From positions 1 to 8,013 of the forward strand of contig DJFN01000238.1 of NCBI GenBank assembly GCA_002432085.1: a stretch of 8,013 bases of DNA. Reading direction: 5' to 3'. This document shows positions 1 to 6,120 of this stretch, one piece after another. Position 1 is the stretch's first letter. Each line of letters begins with the position of its first letter. The notes beneath the pieces are model-generated. The model worked only from the letters and a program-made list of their open reading frames with translations, was not told the origin of the DNA and did not search any database. This DNA is from Flavobacteriales bacterium UBA5871. GTDB taxonomy: Bacteria > Bacteroidota > Bacteroidia > Flavobacteriales_D > Crocinitomicaceae. The position numbers were made by a program, and so were the translations under genes.

Positions 1-114
1 TCCGGAACTGTATCTGCAGCTGTAAACCCTTGCTAATGCTGGTTTTAACACGTCACTGTCCGCCCGAGGCGGATGGGAAGGCAAAACCAGCAGAGGGAAG
101 TCAGAATACCTGCC
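1..114 (+). promoter_or_regulatory. Cobalamin (B12) riboswitch aptamer, 5' end cut by window
   Basis: This RNA element binds cobalamin and normally lowers expression of downstream B12 uptake or synthesis genes. The 3' B12 box is clear at 99-114 (AGTCAGAATACCTGCC, one or two changes from the usual consensus). Upstream is the conserved CACTG (54-58) ... TGGGAAGG (74-81) pair. These flank a perfect TCCGCC/GGCGGA hairpin (59-64 with 68-73). They are enclosed by a perfect 9-bp stem, GCTGGTTTT (38-46) with AAAACCAGC (83-91). The first 25 bases (TCCGGAACTGTATCTGCAGC and the TGTAA that follows) match the region that normally reads roughly TCCGG-GCTGT-CCCGCAACTGTAA. The 5' P1 strand and the P2/P3 region lie before base 1. 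The genes that follow encode BtuB-like and BtuG-like proteins, which fits independently. The layout, with the CACTG...GGGAAGG arm present, resembles the classic adenosylcobalamin class; ligand preference is inferred. Confidence 0.9.
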
Positions 115-243
115 TTTAACGAATGAATGAAGACTTCAGATTAAAGTCCGATTCATTACCGGATGCGCGCATCCGGTTCTGTCTCTTCTATTCTGATTTT
201 TTCATTTGCTGTTTATTATTCATTATTAAATGCGTTAAAAGCA
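115..243 (+). promoter_or_regulatory. Riboswitch expression platform / structured leader
   Basis: This leader lies between the B12 box and the first start codon. It can fold into a two-part hairpin: AATGAAT (122-128) pairs with ATTCATT (151-157), and inside it GACTT (132-136) pairs with AAGTC (144-148). Directly after it is a perfect 20-base palindrome at 158-177 (ACCGGATGCG and its complement), followed by pyrimidine-rich sequence and a TTTTTT run at 197-202. GAAGTC at 97-102, inside the B12-box region, is fully complementary to GACTTC at 132-137, so the aptamer and the leader hairpin could compete for the same strand. The structures are seen. Whether control is by termination (weak U-tract, about 20 bases from the stem) or by translation is not decided. 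The promoter must lie upstream of base 1. Confidence 0.55.
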
Positions 244-1197
244 ATGAAAAAAAAAGTACTCGCTTTGGCCGTTCTGGCCGTAACAGGTGCTTCGGCACAA
301 ACAACCATCACTTTTGACGATCTGACCATTCCGGCAGATACGTTTTACAACGGTTCCGACCTGGCTGGCGAATTCGTTTCCGGCGGACTGACGTTCACCA
401 ACGATTACAACGATCAGTTCGATTACTGGTCCGGCTGGTCGTATTCGAACATGACGGATGTCGTGACACAGGGTGCTGAAAACCAATACAGCGCTTTCCC
501 GGGCTCCGGCGGTGACGGAAGTGATAACTATGCAGTGAACTACAGCGGTTATCTTCATTTAGGCGTTCCACGCCTGCTGGAAAGCGTTCAGATCACCAAT
601 ACGACCTGGACGGCACTTTCGATGCAGAACGGCGACCAGTTCGGGAAAGTATTCGGCTCTCCGAACAACGCGAACGGCGATCCTGACGGAACCAACGGCG
701 AAGATTATTTCCGCCTGCTGATCATTGGCTGCGATGCGGATACAAATGCCATCGACACCGTGACTTTCTACCTCGCTGATTACCGGTTTGCCAATAACGA
801 TGACGATTACATCGTGGATACCTGGGAAACCGTCGATCTCTCCGAACTGGGCGAAGTGACTTACCTCAATTTCAAGCTCGAATCGTCGGATGTGTCGTTC
901 GGCTACATCAATACACCGGGCTATTTTGCCCTCGATAACCTGAAATTCGGTACCGTAGGTCTGACAGAGCATACCATTCCTGCTTTCCAGCTGTATCCGA
1001 ATCCGGCAAACGATCACATTACGATCGACGGGCAAGCCGGTTCTGTTCGTATTTATAACGCTACCGGATCGCTGATCTGGAACGGCGCTTCCGACGGTCT
1101 TCTGACCCTGTCCACTGATAATTGGAATGCTGGCTGCTATTTTGTCGAGCTGACCAATGCAACGGGCGTGACGCGTTCTACGCTGATCAAACGTTGA
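244..1197 (+). CDS. DUF4465 surface protein with T9SS type A sorting domain, in B12 operon
   Basis: Predicted 317-residue secreted protein. I chose the ATG at 244 because it begins a typical signal peptide (KKK, hydrophobic stretch, GASA cleavage before Q19). The upstream in-frame ATG at 163 sits inside the leader palindrome and would bury the signal. Residues about 22-235 resemble DUF4465: an N-terminal TFDD, then WSGWSYSNMTD, a Gly/Ser/Asp-rich loop with NYAVNYSG, a YFRLLIIG strand, DTVTFYLADYR, and a terminal GYFALDNL. Residues about 249-317 are a T9SS type A domain with YPNPANDH at 251-258 and a basic end (LIKR), so the protein should be exported by Sec, moved out by T9SS and anchored at the surface. 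It is the first gene behind the cobalamin riboswitch, 25 bases before the BtuB-like gene, so a corrinoid-binding or handover role is likely but inferred. I recall DUF4465 proteins from other Bacteroidota B12 loci, but the biochemical role is not shown here. Confidence 0.85.
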   Translation: MKKKVLALAVLAVTGASAQTTITFDDLTIPADTFYNGSDLAGEFVSGGLTFTNDYNDQFDYWSGWSYSNMTDVVTQGAENQYSAFPGSGGDGSDNYAVNYSGYLHLGVPRLLESVQITNTTWTALSMQNGDQFGKVFGSPNNANGDPDGTNGEDYFRLLIIGCDADTNAIDTVTFYLADYRFANNDDDYIVDTWETVDLSELGEVTYLNFKLESSDVSFGYINTPGYFALDNLKFGTVGLTEHTIPAFQLYPNPANDHITIDGQAGSVRIYNATGSLIWNGASDGLLTLSTDNWNAGCYFVELTNATGVTRSTLIKR

Positions 1198-1222
1198 TCC
1201 GCTATTCACCACCTTTTTAGGT

Positions 1223-3151
1223 TTGAAGTCGCTGATCTGCATCGGATTGTTGTGTTCTTTTTCTGTCTTTGCACAGAAGACGGAAACGACTATTGACTCC
1301 GTTGTGGTATTCGGCTCTCCGACAAGCAGCCGTCCGGGTCTCATCACGCTGAACAAAAAACAGATCGAACGGCGTATGGCAAGCGATATCGGGCAGCTGC
1401 TTGTCTTGTTCCCGGGGATGCAATTACGCAGTTACGGGGGATTGGGCGGCATGAAAACCGTTACGTTCCGCAGTCTGGGTGCCGGACACACGAGCGTGGT
1501 GCTCGACAATTTTGCTTTGGCACAAACACAGAGTGGTCAAACCGATCTCGGGCAATTGCCTGCTGATTTCATTAAAAATCTTTCTTCCGTGCAGTCGGCG
1601 GCCACTTCCGTAGATTATCCCGTTCATGCCAAGCTCGCGGGTCAGATCATCGCCATCGAAACGCGGCACGCAGCTCAGCCAACCGATTCTTTTAAGCTCG
1701 TAACCGGTTTACAGGCCGGTTCGTTTCAGCAATACGATGCGCATGCATTCGTCGGTAAACAGTTTTCGAAATGGCGTTTTTCGCTTTCCGGAAAAGGCCG
1801 GATGTTCGAAGGCGATTATCCGTTCAACTACCTCAACGGAGCAACGGAAGTCAGAACGAAACGCCACAACGGCGATTTAAAAGATGCTTTCGGGACGGCT
1901 GCAATCACGTGGTCGCCCCATAAACGACACGACATCCGGTTGAGCTATTCCGGCGCGCAATTCAATAAAGGATTGCCGGGGGCAGTCGTTTTTTACAACG
2001 AAACCGCCGGACAACGCTTATACGGACAGAACAACCTGCTCAGCCTGCGCCATGCTTTTCGCGGCAGCTGGTGGCAAAATGCAACCACCGTTTCCTATCA
2101 GCAGAATTCACTCGATTACGTCGACTCGAATTACCTGAATGCGGAAGGTTTTCTGCACAGTCATTATGTCTCGCAGCAATTCGAAGGACAAACGCAGTGG
2201 AGCTATTCACAGGGAAAAATGAAGCTCCTGGGTGGCGCCGGACAACGGTATGAACAGCTCCGAACTGCTTCTTCAGCACAAAAGCCTTACCGCGCTTCTA
2301 CGGATGCTTTACTAGCCGGAACGTTCAAATATCTCGGCGAACTATCGACACAGCTTGGCTTTCAGTATGTCAACGATCAGAACCGGCCGGTAACTAGCCG
2401 GGAAACATTTGCTTTCCTGCCGATGTTCGACTGGATGTTCCGCCTGAATCGCAAAGTATTCCTGTCGACCGGTTATCGCTATACCGTCCGTCAGCCGTCG
2501 TTCAATGAATTGTACTACAACCAGGTTGGCAATGACGATCTCGTTCCTGAAAAAGCACACATGGGCTGGATTCGAATGGACATTCGCCAGTCGTTGAATC
2601 AGCTGCTTTTCCGGACGAATGTGCAGCCGTTCTACGTTTATGCGACAGACAAGATCCTGGCCATTCCGACGAAGAACCTGTTCATCTGGTCGATCCTGAA
2701 TGTGGGGAAATCGCAGGCCATCGGCGTGGAAGTCATGCAGGGAATCGATTACCGCTTCGACAAAGCACAGATCAGCCTGAATGTCAATTATACATTCCAG
2801 TATACGCAGGATCTCAGCGATCCGGACGGTCCGACTTACGGCCATCTGCTCGCCTATTCGCCCATGCATGCGGGGACAGCCGAGCTCAGCTTCGAGCGGA
2901 AACACTGGGGCGTTAGCTTGCTGGCCACTTACCAGGGCGAACGCTATGCACTGAACGAAAACATTCCGGCGAATCTTGTAGACAACTTCCTCTTGTTCGA
3001 TTGCTCGCTGTTTTATACGACTGCTTTCGGAAAACATCAGCTCACCGCCCGATTGGCTGTGAACAATCTCACCGATCGTTATTATGATTACATCCGTTAT
3101 TTCATCATGCCCGGCAGAAATGTCCTTTTCCGTTTAAGCTATGAATTCTAA
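1223..3151 (+). CDS. btuB: BtuB-like TonB-dependent outer-membrane receptor, probable cobalamin transporter
   Basis: A 642-residue outer-membrane receptor. The start is TTG at 1223. It gives a good signal peptide (MKSLICIGLLCSFSVFA, cleavage before Q18), no in-frame ATG occurs before residue 52, and the frame is closed upstream at 1184-1186. A TonB-box-like stretch follows (about 22-30, TTIDSVVVF). The plug domain spans about 25-145 (ASDIGQLLVLFPGMQLRSYG, TVTFRSLGAGHTSVVLDN, then a run ending IIAIETRHA). The rest is a beta-barrel ending NNLTDRYYDY ... LFRLSYEF with a terminal Phe, as expected for BamA-dependent insertion. It has no N-terminal carboxypeptidase-like domain, so it is a compact receptor rather than SusC-like. 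Substrate assignment rests on the riboswitch and the adjacent BtuG-like gene; the sequence alone would only say TonB receptor. Its 3' end overlaps the next gene by 11 bases. Confidence 0.88.
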   Translation: MKSLICIGLLCSFSVFAQKTETTIDSVVVFGSPTSSRPGLITLNKKQIERRMASDIGQLLVLFPGMQLRSYGGLGGMKTVTFRSLGAGHTSVVLDNFALAQTQSGQTDLGQLPADFIKNLSSVQSAATSVDYPVHAKLAGQIIAIETRHAAQPTDSFKLVTGLQAGSFQQYDAHAFVGKQFSKWRFSLSGKGRMFEGDYPFNYLNGATEVRTKRHNGDLKDAFGTAAITWSPHKRHDIRLSYSGAQFNKGLPGAVVFYNETAGQRLYGQNNLLSLRHAFRGSWWQNATTVSYQQNSLDYVDSNYLNAEGFLHSHYVSQQFEGQTQWSYSQGKMKLLGGAGQRYEQLRTASSAQKPYRASTDALLAGTFKYLGELSTQLGFQYVNDQNRPVTSRETFAFLPMFDWMFRLNRKVFLSTGYRYTVRQPSFNELYYNQVGNDDLVPEKAHMGWIRMDIRQSLNQLLFRTNVQPFYVYATDKILAIPTKNLFIWSILNVGKSQAIGVEVMQGIDYRFDKAQISLNVNYTFQYTQDLSDPDGPTYGHLLAYSPMHAGTAELSFERKHWGVSLLATYQGERYALNENIPANLVDNFLLFDCSLFYTTAFGKHQLTARLAVNNLTDRYYDYIRYFIMPGRNVLFRLSYEF

Positions 3152-4202
3152 GATACTACTGATCGCATGCCTCGGATTGGCGCTGGTCTCATGCAAAAAG
3201 AAAAAGCCCGGGCCGGAAGCGCCTGCACCTGCCGTTCTCGAACACGGCTTGCTGGTACTGAACGACGGTTTGTTTCAGCTTAACAATGCCACATTGAGCT
3301 GGGTGAATACGAACGATCACACGATCAATTCGACGTTTTTCGAAGACAAGACCCAGCGCGGACTCGGCGATACCGGCAACGACATCGCGCGTTATGGCAA
3401 CAAGATCTATATCGTCGTAAACGTTTCCAGCACGATCGAAGTGCTCGATGCGCTTACCGGAAATCCGATCACGCAGATCATCATGCAGCAAAACAACGTA
3501 GCGAAACAGCCGCGTTCGATTGCTTTCGACGGTTCACGCGCCTTCGTGACCTGCTTCGACGGTTACGTGGATGTGATTGATACGACTTCGTTGACGGTCA
3601 CACACCGCATCGCTGTAGGCAGCAACCCCGAAGGACTCGATATCAGCAACGGAAAGCTATACGTGGCCAATTCAGGCGGTTTGAACACGATCAAAGACAG
3701 TACGGTTTCCGTGATCAGCCTGTCGACTTTACAGGAGCTGGACCGCATTGTCGTGGGGGAAAATCCAGGAGCGGTCTGCACCGACAGCGAAGGCGACGTG
3801 TACGTGATCAGTCGCGGCAATTATGGCAGCATTCCGTCGCGTATGCACCGCATCGATCCGGTAACCGATACGAAAGTCGAAAGCTACGCCTTCGACGCCA
3901 GCGGGATCACGCGCATGAATGATCAGTTGCTGATCAGCTATTACGATTTCGACACGCAAGTAAGCGCTATCGGCCTGTTCGACGCGTTAAGCGAACAGCT
4001 GATCAGTCCGAATTTCATTTCGACCGCTTCCATCACCACATTGTACGGCGTTATCTATTCGCCGGTCACCAACAAAATTTATTGCGCCGACGCCAACGGG
4101 TTTACCAATACCGGTTACATCCACCTGTTTACGGCAGCCGGCAGTTTTGAGCGTAGCTACCATGTTGGCCTCAATCCTTCAAAAGTCATTGTTTATGAAT
4201 AA
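3141..4202 (+). CDS. btuG: BtuG-like beta-propeller surface lipoprotein (DUF5074/YncE-like)
   Basis: A 353-residue lipoprotein. The signal peptide ends in the lipobox LVSC with the lipidated Cys at 18. The segment GLLVLNDGLFQLNNATLSWV (about 36-55) and LGDTGND (75-81) are hallmarks of the DUF5074/BtuG family. Several YVTN-like blade repeats follow, for example NKIYIVVN...STIEVLD (about 87-103), RAFVTCFDGYVDVIDTTSL (133-151), GKLYVANSGG (171-180) and GDVYVISRGNYGS (218-230). In gut Bacteroides, BtuG binds cobalamin with very high affinity and caps BtuB as a lid; the same role is inferred here from homology and neighbours. The residues after the Cys are KKKKPGPEAP, basic rather than the acidic-containing surface-export signal described in some Bacteroidota, so surface exposure is likely by family but not proven by the signal. 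The start overlaps the receptor stop by 11 bases, implying translational coupling. Confidence 0.87.
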   Translation: MNSKILLIACLGLALVSCKKKKPGPEAPAPAVLEHGLLVLNDGLFQLNNATLSWVNTNDHTINSTFFEDKTQRGLGDTGNDIARYGNKIYIVVNVSSTIEVLDALTGNPITQIIMQQNNVAKQPRSIAFDGSRAFVTCFDGYVDVIDTTSLTVTHRIAVGSNPEGLDISNGKLYVANSGGLNTIKDSTVSVISLSTLQELDRIVVGENPGAVCTDSEGDVYVISRGNYGSIPSRMHRIDPVTDTKVESYAFDASGITRMNDQLLISYYDFDTQVSAIGLFDALSEQLISPNFISTASITTLYGVIYSPVTNKIYCADANGFTNTGYIHLFTAAGSFERSYHVGLNPSKVIVYE

Positions 4203-5178
4203 AATTATTTTTTTCCTGCTCGCCCTTTCGCCTTTCACGACGTCGGCTCAATCATTTGCCCCGCAATATGGTCAGCCGGGCTCTACGGCCATTCCGAAAG
4301 ACAGCTCCTGCTTTATCGCCTGGGCCACGAATGGAACAATTACACGCGGCTACATCGATATCAACGACACAACCGCTGAGTTCGACGGCAGCAACCGTGC
4401 TACGTTCGGCTATCTCGAAGATGCATTCGGTCCGGCTGAAGGCGATCTCACATCCGTTGTTTCACTCGGCGACAGCGGCATCATTACATTGACTTTCGAT
4501 CAATTGATCACCGACGGTCCCGGATTCGACTTCGCTATTTTCGAAAACGGTTTCGTGGACCATTACATGGAGCTCGGTCATGTGGAAGTGAGCAGCGACG
4601 GCATTCATTTCTTCCGCTTTCCTTCTGTTTCCGAAATTCCGACCGACGCACAACTGGACAACGGCAGCATTTCAGATTGTCGTTACGTGAACAACCTGGC
4701 CGGGAAATACAAGCGCGGTTTCGGAACACCGTTCGATCTCGCCGACCTTCCGACAGATGCGTTGCTGAACACTGAGGCAATCACGCACATCCGCATTATC
4801 GACGCCATCGGTGCTATTACCGGAACAGGAACGACCGACCAGGACGGAACGGTGATCAACGATCCCTATCCGACGCCATTCGCCTCCAGCGGTTTCGACC
4901 TCGACGCGATCGGGATCATCAATGTATTCCTGAATGTGGAAGAAAACGAGCTGGCCGTTTCGTTGTATCCGAATCCGGCGAACGATCATTTTACGTTGTC
5001 GCTGCAAGGAACGGCAACCGTTTCCATCGTAAACACCGCCGGACAAATCGTGAGCTCTTTCGAACACACCGACAAAAGCGTATTTACTTTCTCAGACCAG
5101 CAGCTGGAGAAAGGCGTTTACTTTATCACGATTGAAAGCTCGGACGGAAAAGCTGTAAGGCAGTTGGTGAAAATCTGA
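4195..5178 (+). CDS. T9SS-sorted cell-surface protein of B12 operon
   Basis: A 327-residue secreted protein, last gene of the operon. The ATG at 4195 is chosen because it starts a clean signal peptide (MNKIIFFLLALSPFTTSA, cleavage before Q19). A frame extension to 4147 exists but lies wholly inside the previous gene. The body (about 20-245) has conserved-looking segments: GPGFDFAIFENGF (108-120), EVSSDGIHFFRFPS (131-144), ITHIRIIDA (196-204) and GFDLDAIGIIN (233-243). The acidic and glycine-rich turns may bind metal or ligand; that is a guess. I recognise the pattern from bacterial proteins usually annotated only as cell surface protein, but I know no enzyme activity for it. Residues about 254-327 are a T9SS type A sorting domain (YPNPANDH at 258-265, GVYFITIES, RQLVKI). 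It overlaps the propeller gene by 8 bases, so it is co-translated with the uptake system and probably helps capture corrinoid. Confidence 0.8.
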   Translation: MNKIIFFLLALSPFTTSAQSFAPQYGQPGSTAIPKDSSCFIAWATNGTITRGYIDINDTTAEFDGSNRATFGYLEDAFGPAEGDLTSVVSLGDSGIITLTFDQLITDGPGFDFAIFENGFVDHYMELGHVEVSSDGIHFFRFPSVSEIPTDAQLDNGSISDCRYVNNLAGKYKRGFGTPFDLADLPTDALLNTEAITHIRIIDAIGAITGTGTTDQDGTVINDPYPTPFASSGFDLDAIGIINVFLNVEENELAVSLYPNPANDHFTLSLQGTATVSIVNTAGQIVSSFEHTDKSVFTFSDQQLEKGVYFITIESSDGKAVRQLVKI

Positions 5179-5496
5179 GCCTGTAGCTGGATATTTCACC
5201 ACAAACCTGCCTGTCGGCAAACAGGAGGCACAAAAGATTTGTTCGGATGCGCTATGTGTGGTTCGAAGCATCCGTCCATCGCGGCAGACGGATTACACAA
5301 AAGCTGTCACTGAAAAATAAAATCGCTCAAAAATTCGACTTTTGCGTTGCAGTGAAATTGGAAATTTGTGAATCGCCATGGGCGATATTCGCCAGAATTC
5401 AACCTAGTACGTCAAAATTCGCGAATTCGTGGGAAACCTTACAAAGTGCATCGCTTTTTCCAGCATGATTTCTTTTTCAAAAAAAACAATTCAATT

Positions 5497-5516
5497 CTTT
5501 CAATTATTATTGAAAG
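5497..5516. promoter_or_regulatory. Operator-like palindrome before the GbsR/MarR gene
   Basis: A perfect inverted repeat, CTTTCAAT (5497-5504) and ATTGAAAG (5509-5516), is separated by TATT. It ends 18 bases before the regulator start and 5 bases before a -7 box, so a bound dimer would cover the -33 and spacer region and block transcription. A second copy with the same half-sites occurs at 6079-6098. Autorepression by the downstream winged-helix protein is the natural inference, since MarR-type dimers bind palindromes of this size near their own promoters. Confidence 0.7.
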
Positions 5517-5521
5517 TTTTG

Positions 5522-5529
5522 TATATTTG
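5522..5529 (+). promoter_or_regulatory. Bacteroidota-type -7 promoter box of the regulator gene
   Basis: TATATTTG matches the Bacteroidota -7 consensus TAnnTTTG exactly. A weak -33 element (TTTC, 5498-5501) lies 20 bases upstream within the left arm of the palindrome. Transcription would start around 5533-5536, that is, at or next to the ATG at 5535, so the message may have almost no leader. Confidence 0.6.
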
Positions 5530-5534
5530 GAAAT

Positions 5535-6038
5535 ATGGAACTCGAAACAGCAAAACAACAATTCATTCAGCTCTGGGGAAACTTTGGTTCCCAGTGGGGA
5601 ATTAACCGTTCGATGGCGCAGGTTCACGCTCTTTTGTTGACCAGTACGAAATCGCTCTGCACCGAAGACGTGATGGAAACGCTGTCCATTTCCCGCGGGA
5701 ACGCCAACATGAACATCCGCGAGCTCATGAACTGGAACCTTGTTTACAAGGAAACATTTCCCGGCGATCGTCGCGAGTATTTCCGGGCTGAAAAAGACGT
5801 TTGGGAAATTGCCAAGCGCATTACCAAAGAACGCAAGCGCCGTGAGATTGAGCCTTTACAACAACACCTGGCTGAGCTTTCTGTTGTCGATGGCCCGGAT
5901 TCCGAAGAAAAAGAAGCTTTCACCGGAACGATCAGCGATCTTCAGCGCCTGGTTTCCCGACTCGATGGTTTATCCGATACATTGATGAAAGCCGACGAAC
6001 ACGTCTTCTTCGGCAAGATCGTTCAGTTCTTTAAATAA
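5535..6038 (+). CDS. GbsR/MarR-family winged-helix transcriptional regulator
   Basis: A 167-residue DNA-binding regulator, about the usual length for the GbsR-like branch of MarR proteins. Residues 14-35 (WGNFGSQWGINRSMAQVHALLL) carry the family's G-x-N-R start. The helix-turn-helix runs about 43-68 (TEDVMETLSISRGNANMNIRELMNW), with the recognition helix in SRGNANMNIREL, and a wing follows at about 73-84 (ETFPGDRREYF). Helical, highly charged residues 88-116 and the C-terminal helices should form the dimer. No effector pocket can be named: described GbsR relatives respond to choline or glycine betaine, but no such genes are nearby. A palindrome and a -7 box sit directly upstream, and a matching palindrome lies beyond its terminator, before the DCC gene, so it probably represses itself and that operon. 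No better start than the ATG at 5535 exists, because the next Met (residue 27) would remove part of the fold. Confidence 0.88.
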   Translation: MELETAKQQFIQLWGNFGSQWGINRSMAQVHALLLTSTKSLCTEDVMETLSISRGNANMNIRELMNWNLVYKETFPGDRREYFRAEKDVWEIAKRITKERKRREIEPLQQHLAELSVVDGPDSEEKEAFTGTISDLQRLVSRLDGLSDTLMKADEHVFFGKIVQFFK

Positions 6039-6044
6039 AAACCC

Positions 6045-6070
6045 AAGCGGCAAGCGAGCCGTTTCTTTTT
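6045..6070 (+). terminator. Intrinsic terminator after the regulator gene
   Basis: AAGCGGC (6045-6051) can pair with GCCGTTT (6058-6064), giving a 7-bp stem with one G-U pair and a six-base loop (AAGCGA), followed by CTTTTT. It starts 6 bases after the regulator stop codon. The stem is short, so termination may be partial. It separates the regulator transcript from the DCC operon. Confidence 0.6.
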
Positions 6071-6078
6071 GATAAGAT

Positions 6079-6098
6079 TTTTCAATTTTTATTGAAAG
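6079..6098. promoter_or_regulatory. Second operator-like palindrome, before the DCC gene
   Basis: TTTCAAT (6080-6086) and ATTGAAA (6091-6097) form a perfect inverted repeat around TTTT, with the same half-sites as the copy at 5497-5516. Over 25 aligned bases (5497-5521 against 6079-6103) 22 are identical. It ends 22 bases before the DCC start codon. Just after it, TTTAG/CTAAA (6099-6103 with 6107-6111) is a smaller inverted repeat. I do not see a clean -7 box here; TAAATTCA at 6108-6115 is the nearest candidate. Confidence 0.68.
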
Positions 6099-6120
6099 TT
6101 TAGAAACTAAATTCATCATT

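Larger units (their letters stand above)
5179..5534. other. Intergenic region with several inverted repeats, no convincing gene
   Basis: These 356 bases separate the B12 operon from the regulator gene. The short open frames lack domain-like content, and I see no tRNA or other RNA gene. Visible structures are: CCTGT/ACAGG (5210-5214 with 5221-5225); ACAAA/TTTGT (5230-5234 with 5238-5242); CGGATGC/GCATCCG (5244-5250 with 5268-5274); ATCCGTC/GACGGAT (5270-5276 with 5287-5293), which shares bases with the previous stem; TCACTG/CAGTGA (5307-5312 with 5350-5355); ATCGCC/GGCGAT (5372-5377 with 5381-5386); and the palindrome AATTCGCGAATT (5416-5427). None has a clear U-tract, so I cannot point to a strong intrinsic terminator for the upstream operon. 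The last 40 bases are AT-rich and hold the operator and promoter listed separately. Confidence 0.7.

Noticed and set aside
163..243. In-frame upstream extension of the DUF4465 gene starting at ATG 163
   Set aside because: That ATG lies within the 20-base leader palindrome, and the added residues would place a second hydrophobic stretch before a complete signal peptide starting at 244.
2342..3037. Long minus-strand open frame opposite the TonB receptor (231 codons), and similar ones at 559-1356, 4672-5067 and 6100-6681
   Set aside because: They lie antisense to well-supported genes, have no recognisable domain, and their composition is as expected for shadows of the coding strand.
4147..4194. 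Upstream extension of the last operon gene
   Set aside because: It would lie wholly inside the propeller gene in another frame and precede the clean signal peptide that begins at ATG 4195.
5206..5242. Terminator for the B12 operon
   Set aside because: The hairpins CCTGT/ACAGG and ACAAA/TTTGT are short and imperfectly extended and are not followed by a T-run, so I did not call a terminator.
5401..5450. Fragment of a dispersed intergenic repeat around the palindrome AATTCGCGAATT
   Set aside because: The stretch looks vaguely like AT-rich intergenic repeats of other genomes, but only one copy is present here, so it cannot be supported from the window.
5247..5640. Two short open frames in the intergenic region (5247-5468 and 5368-5640)
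   Set aside because: No domain-like content; they cross inverted repeats, and the second runs into the operator, promoter and regulator gene.
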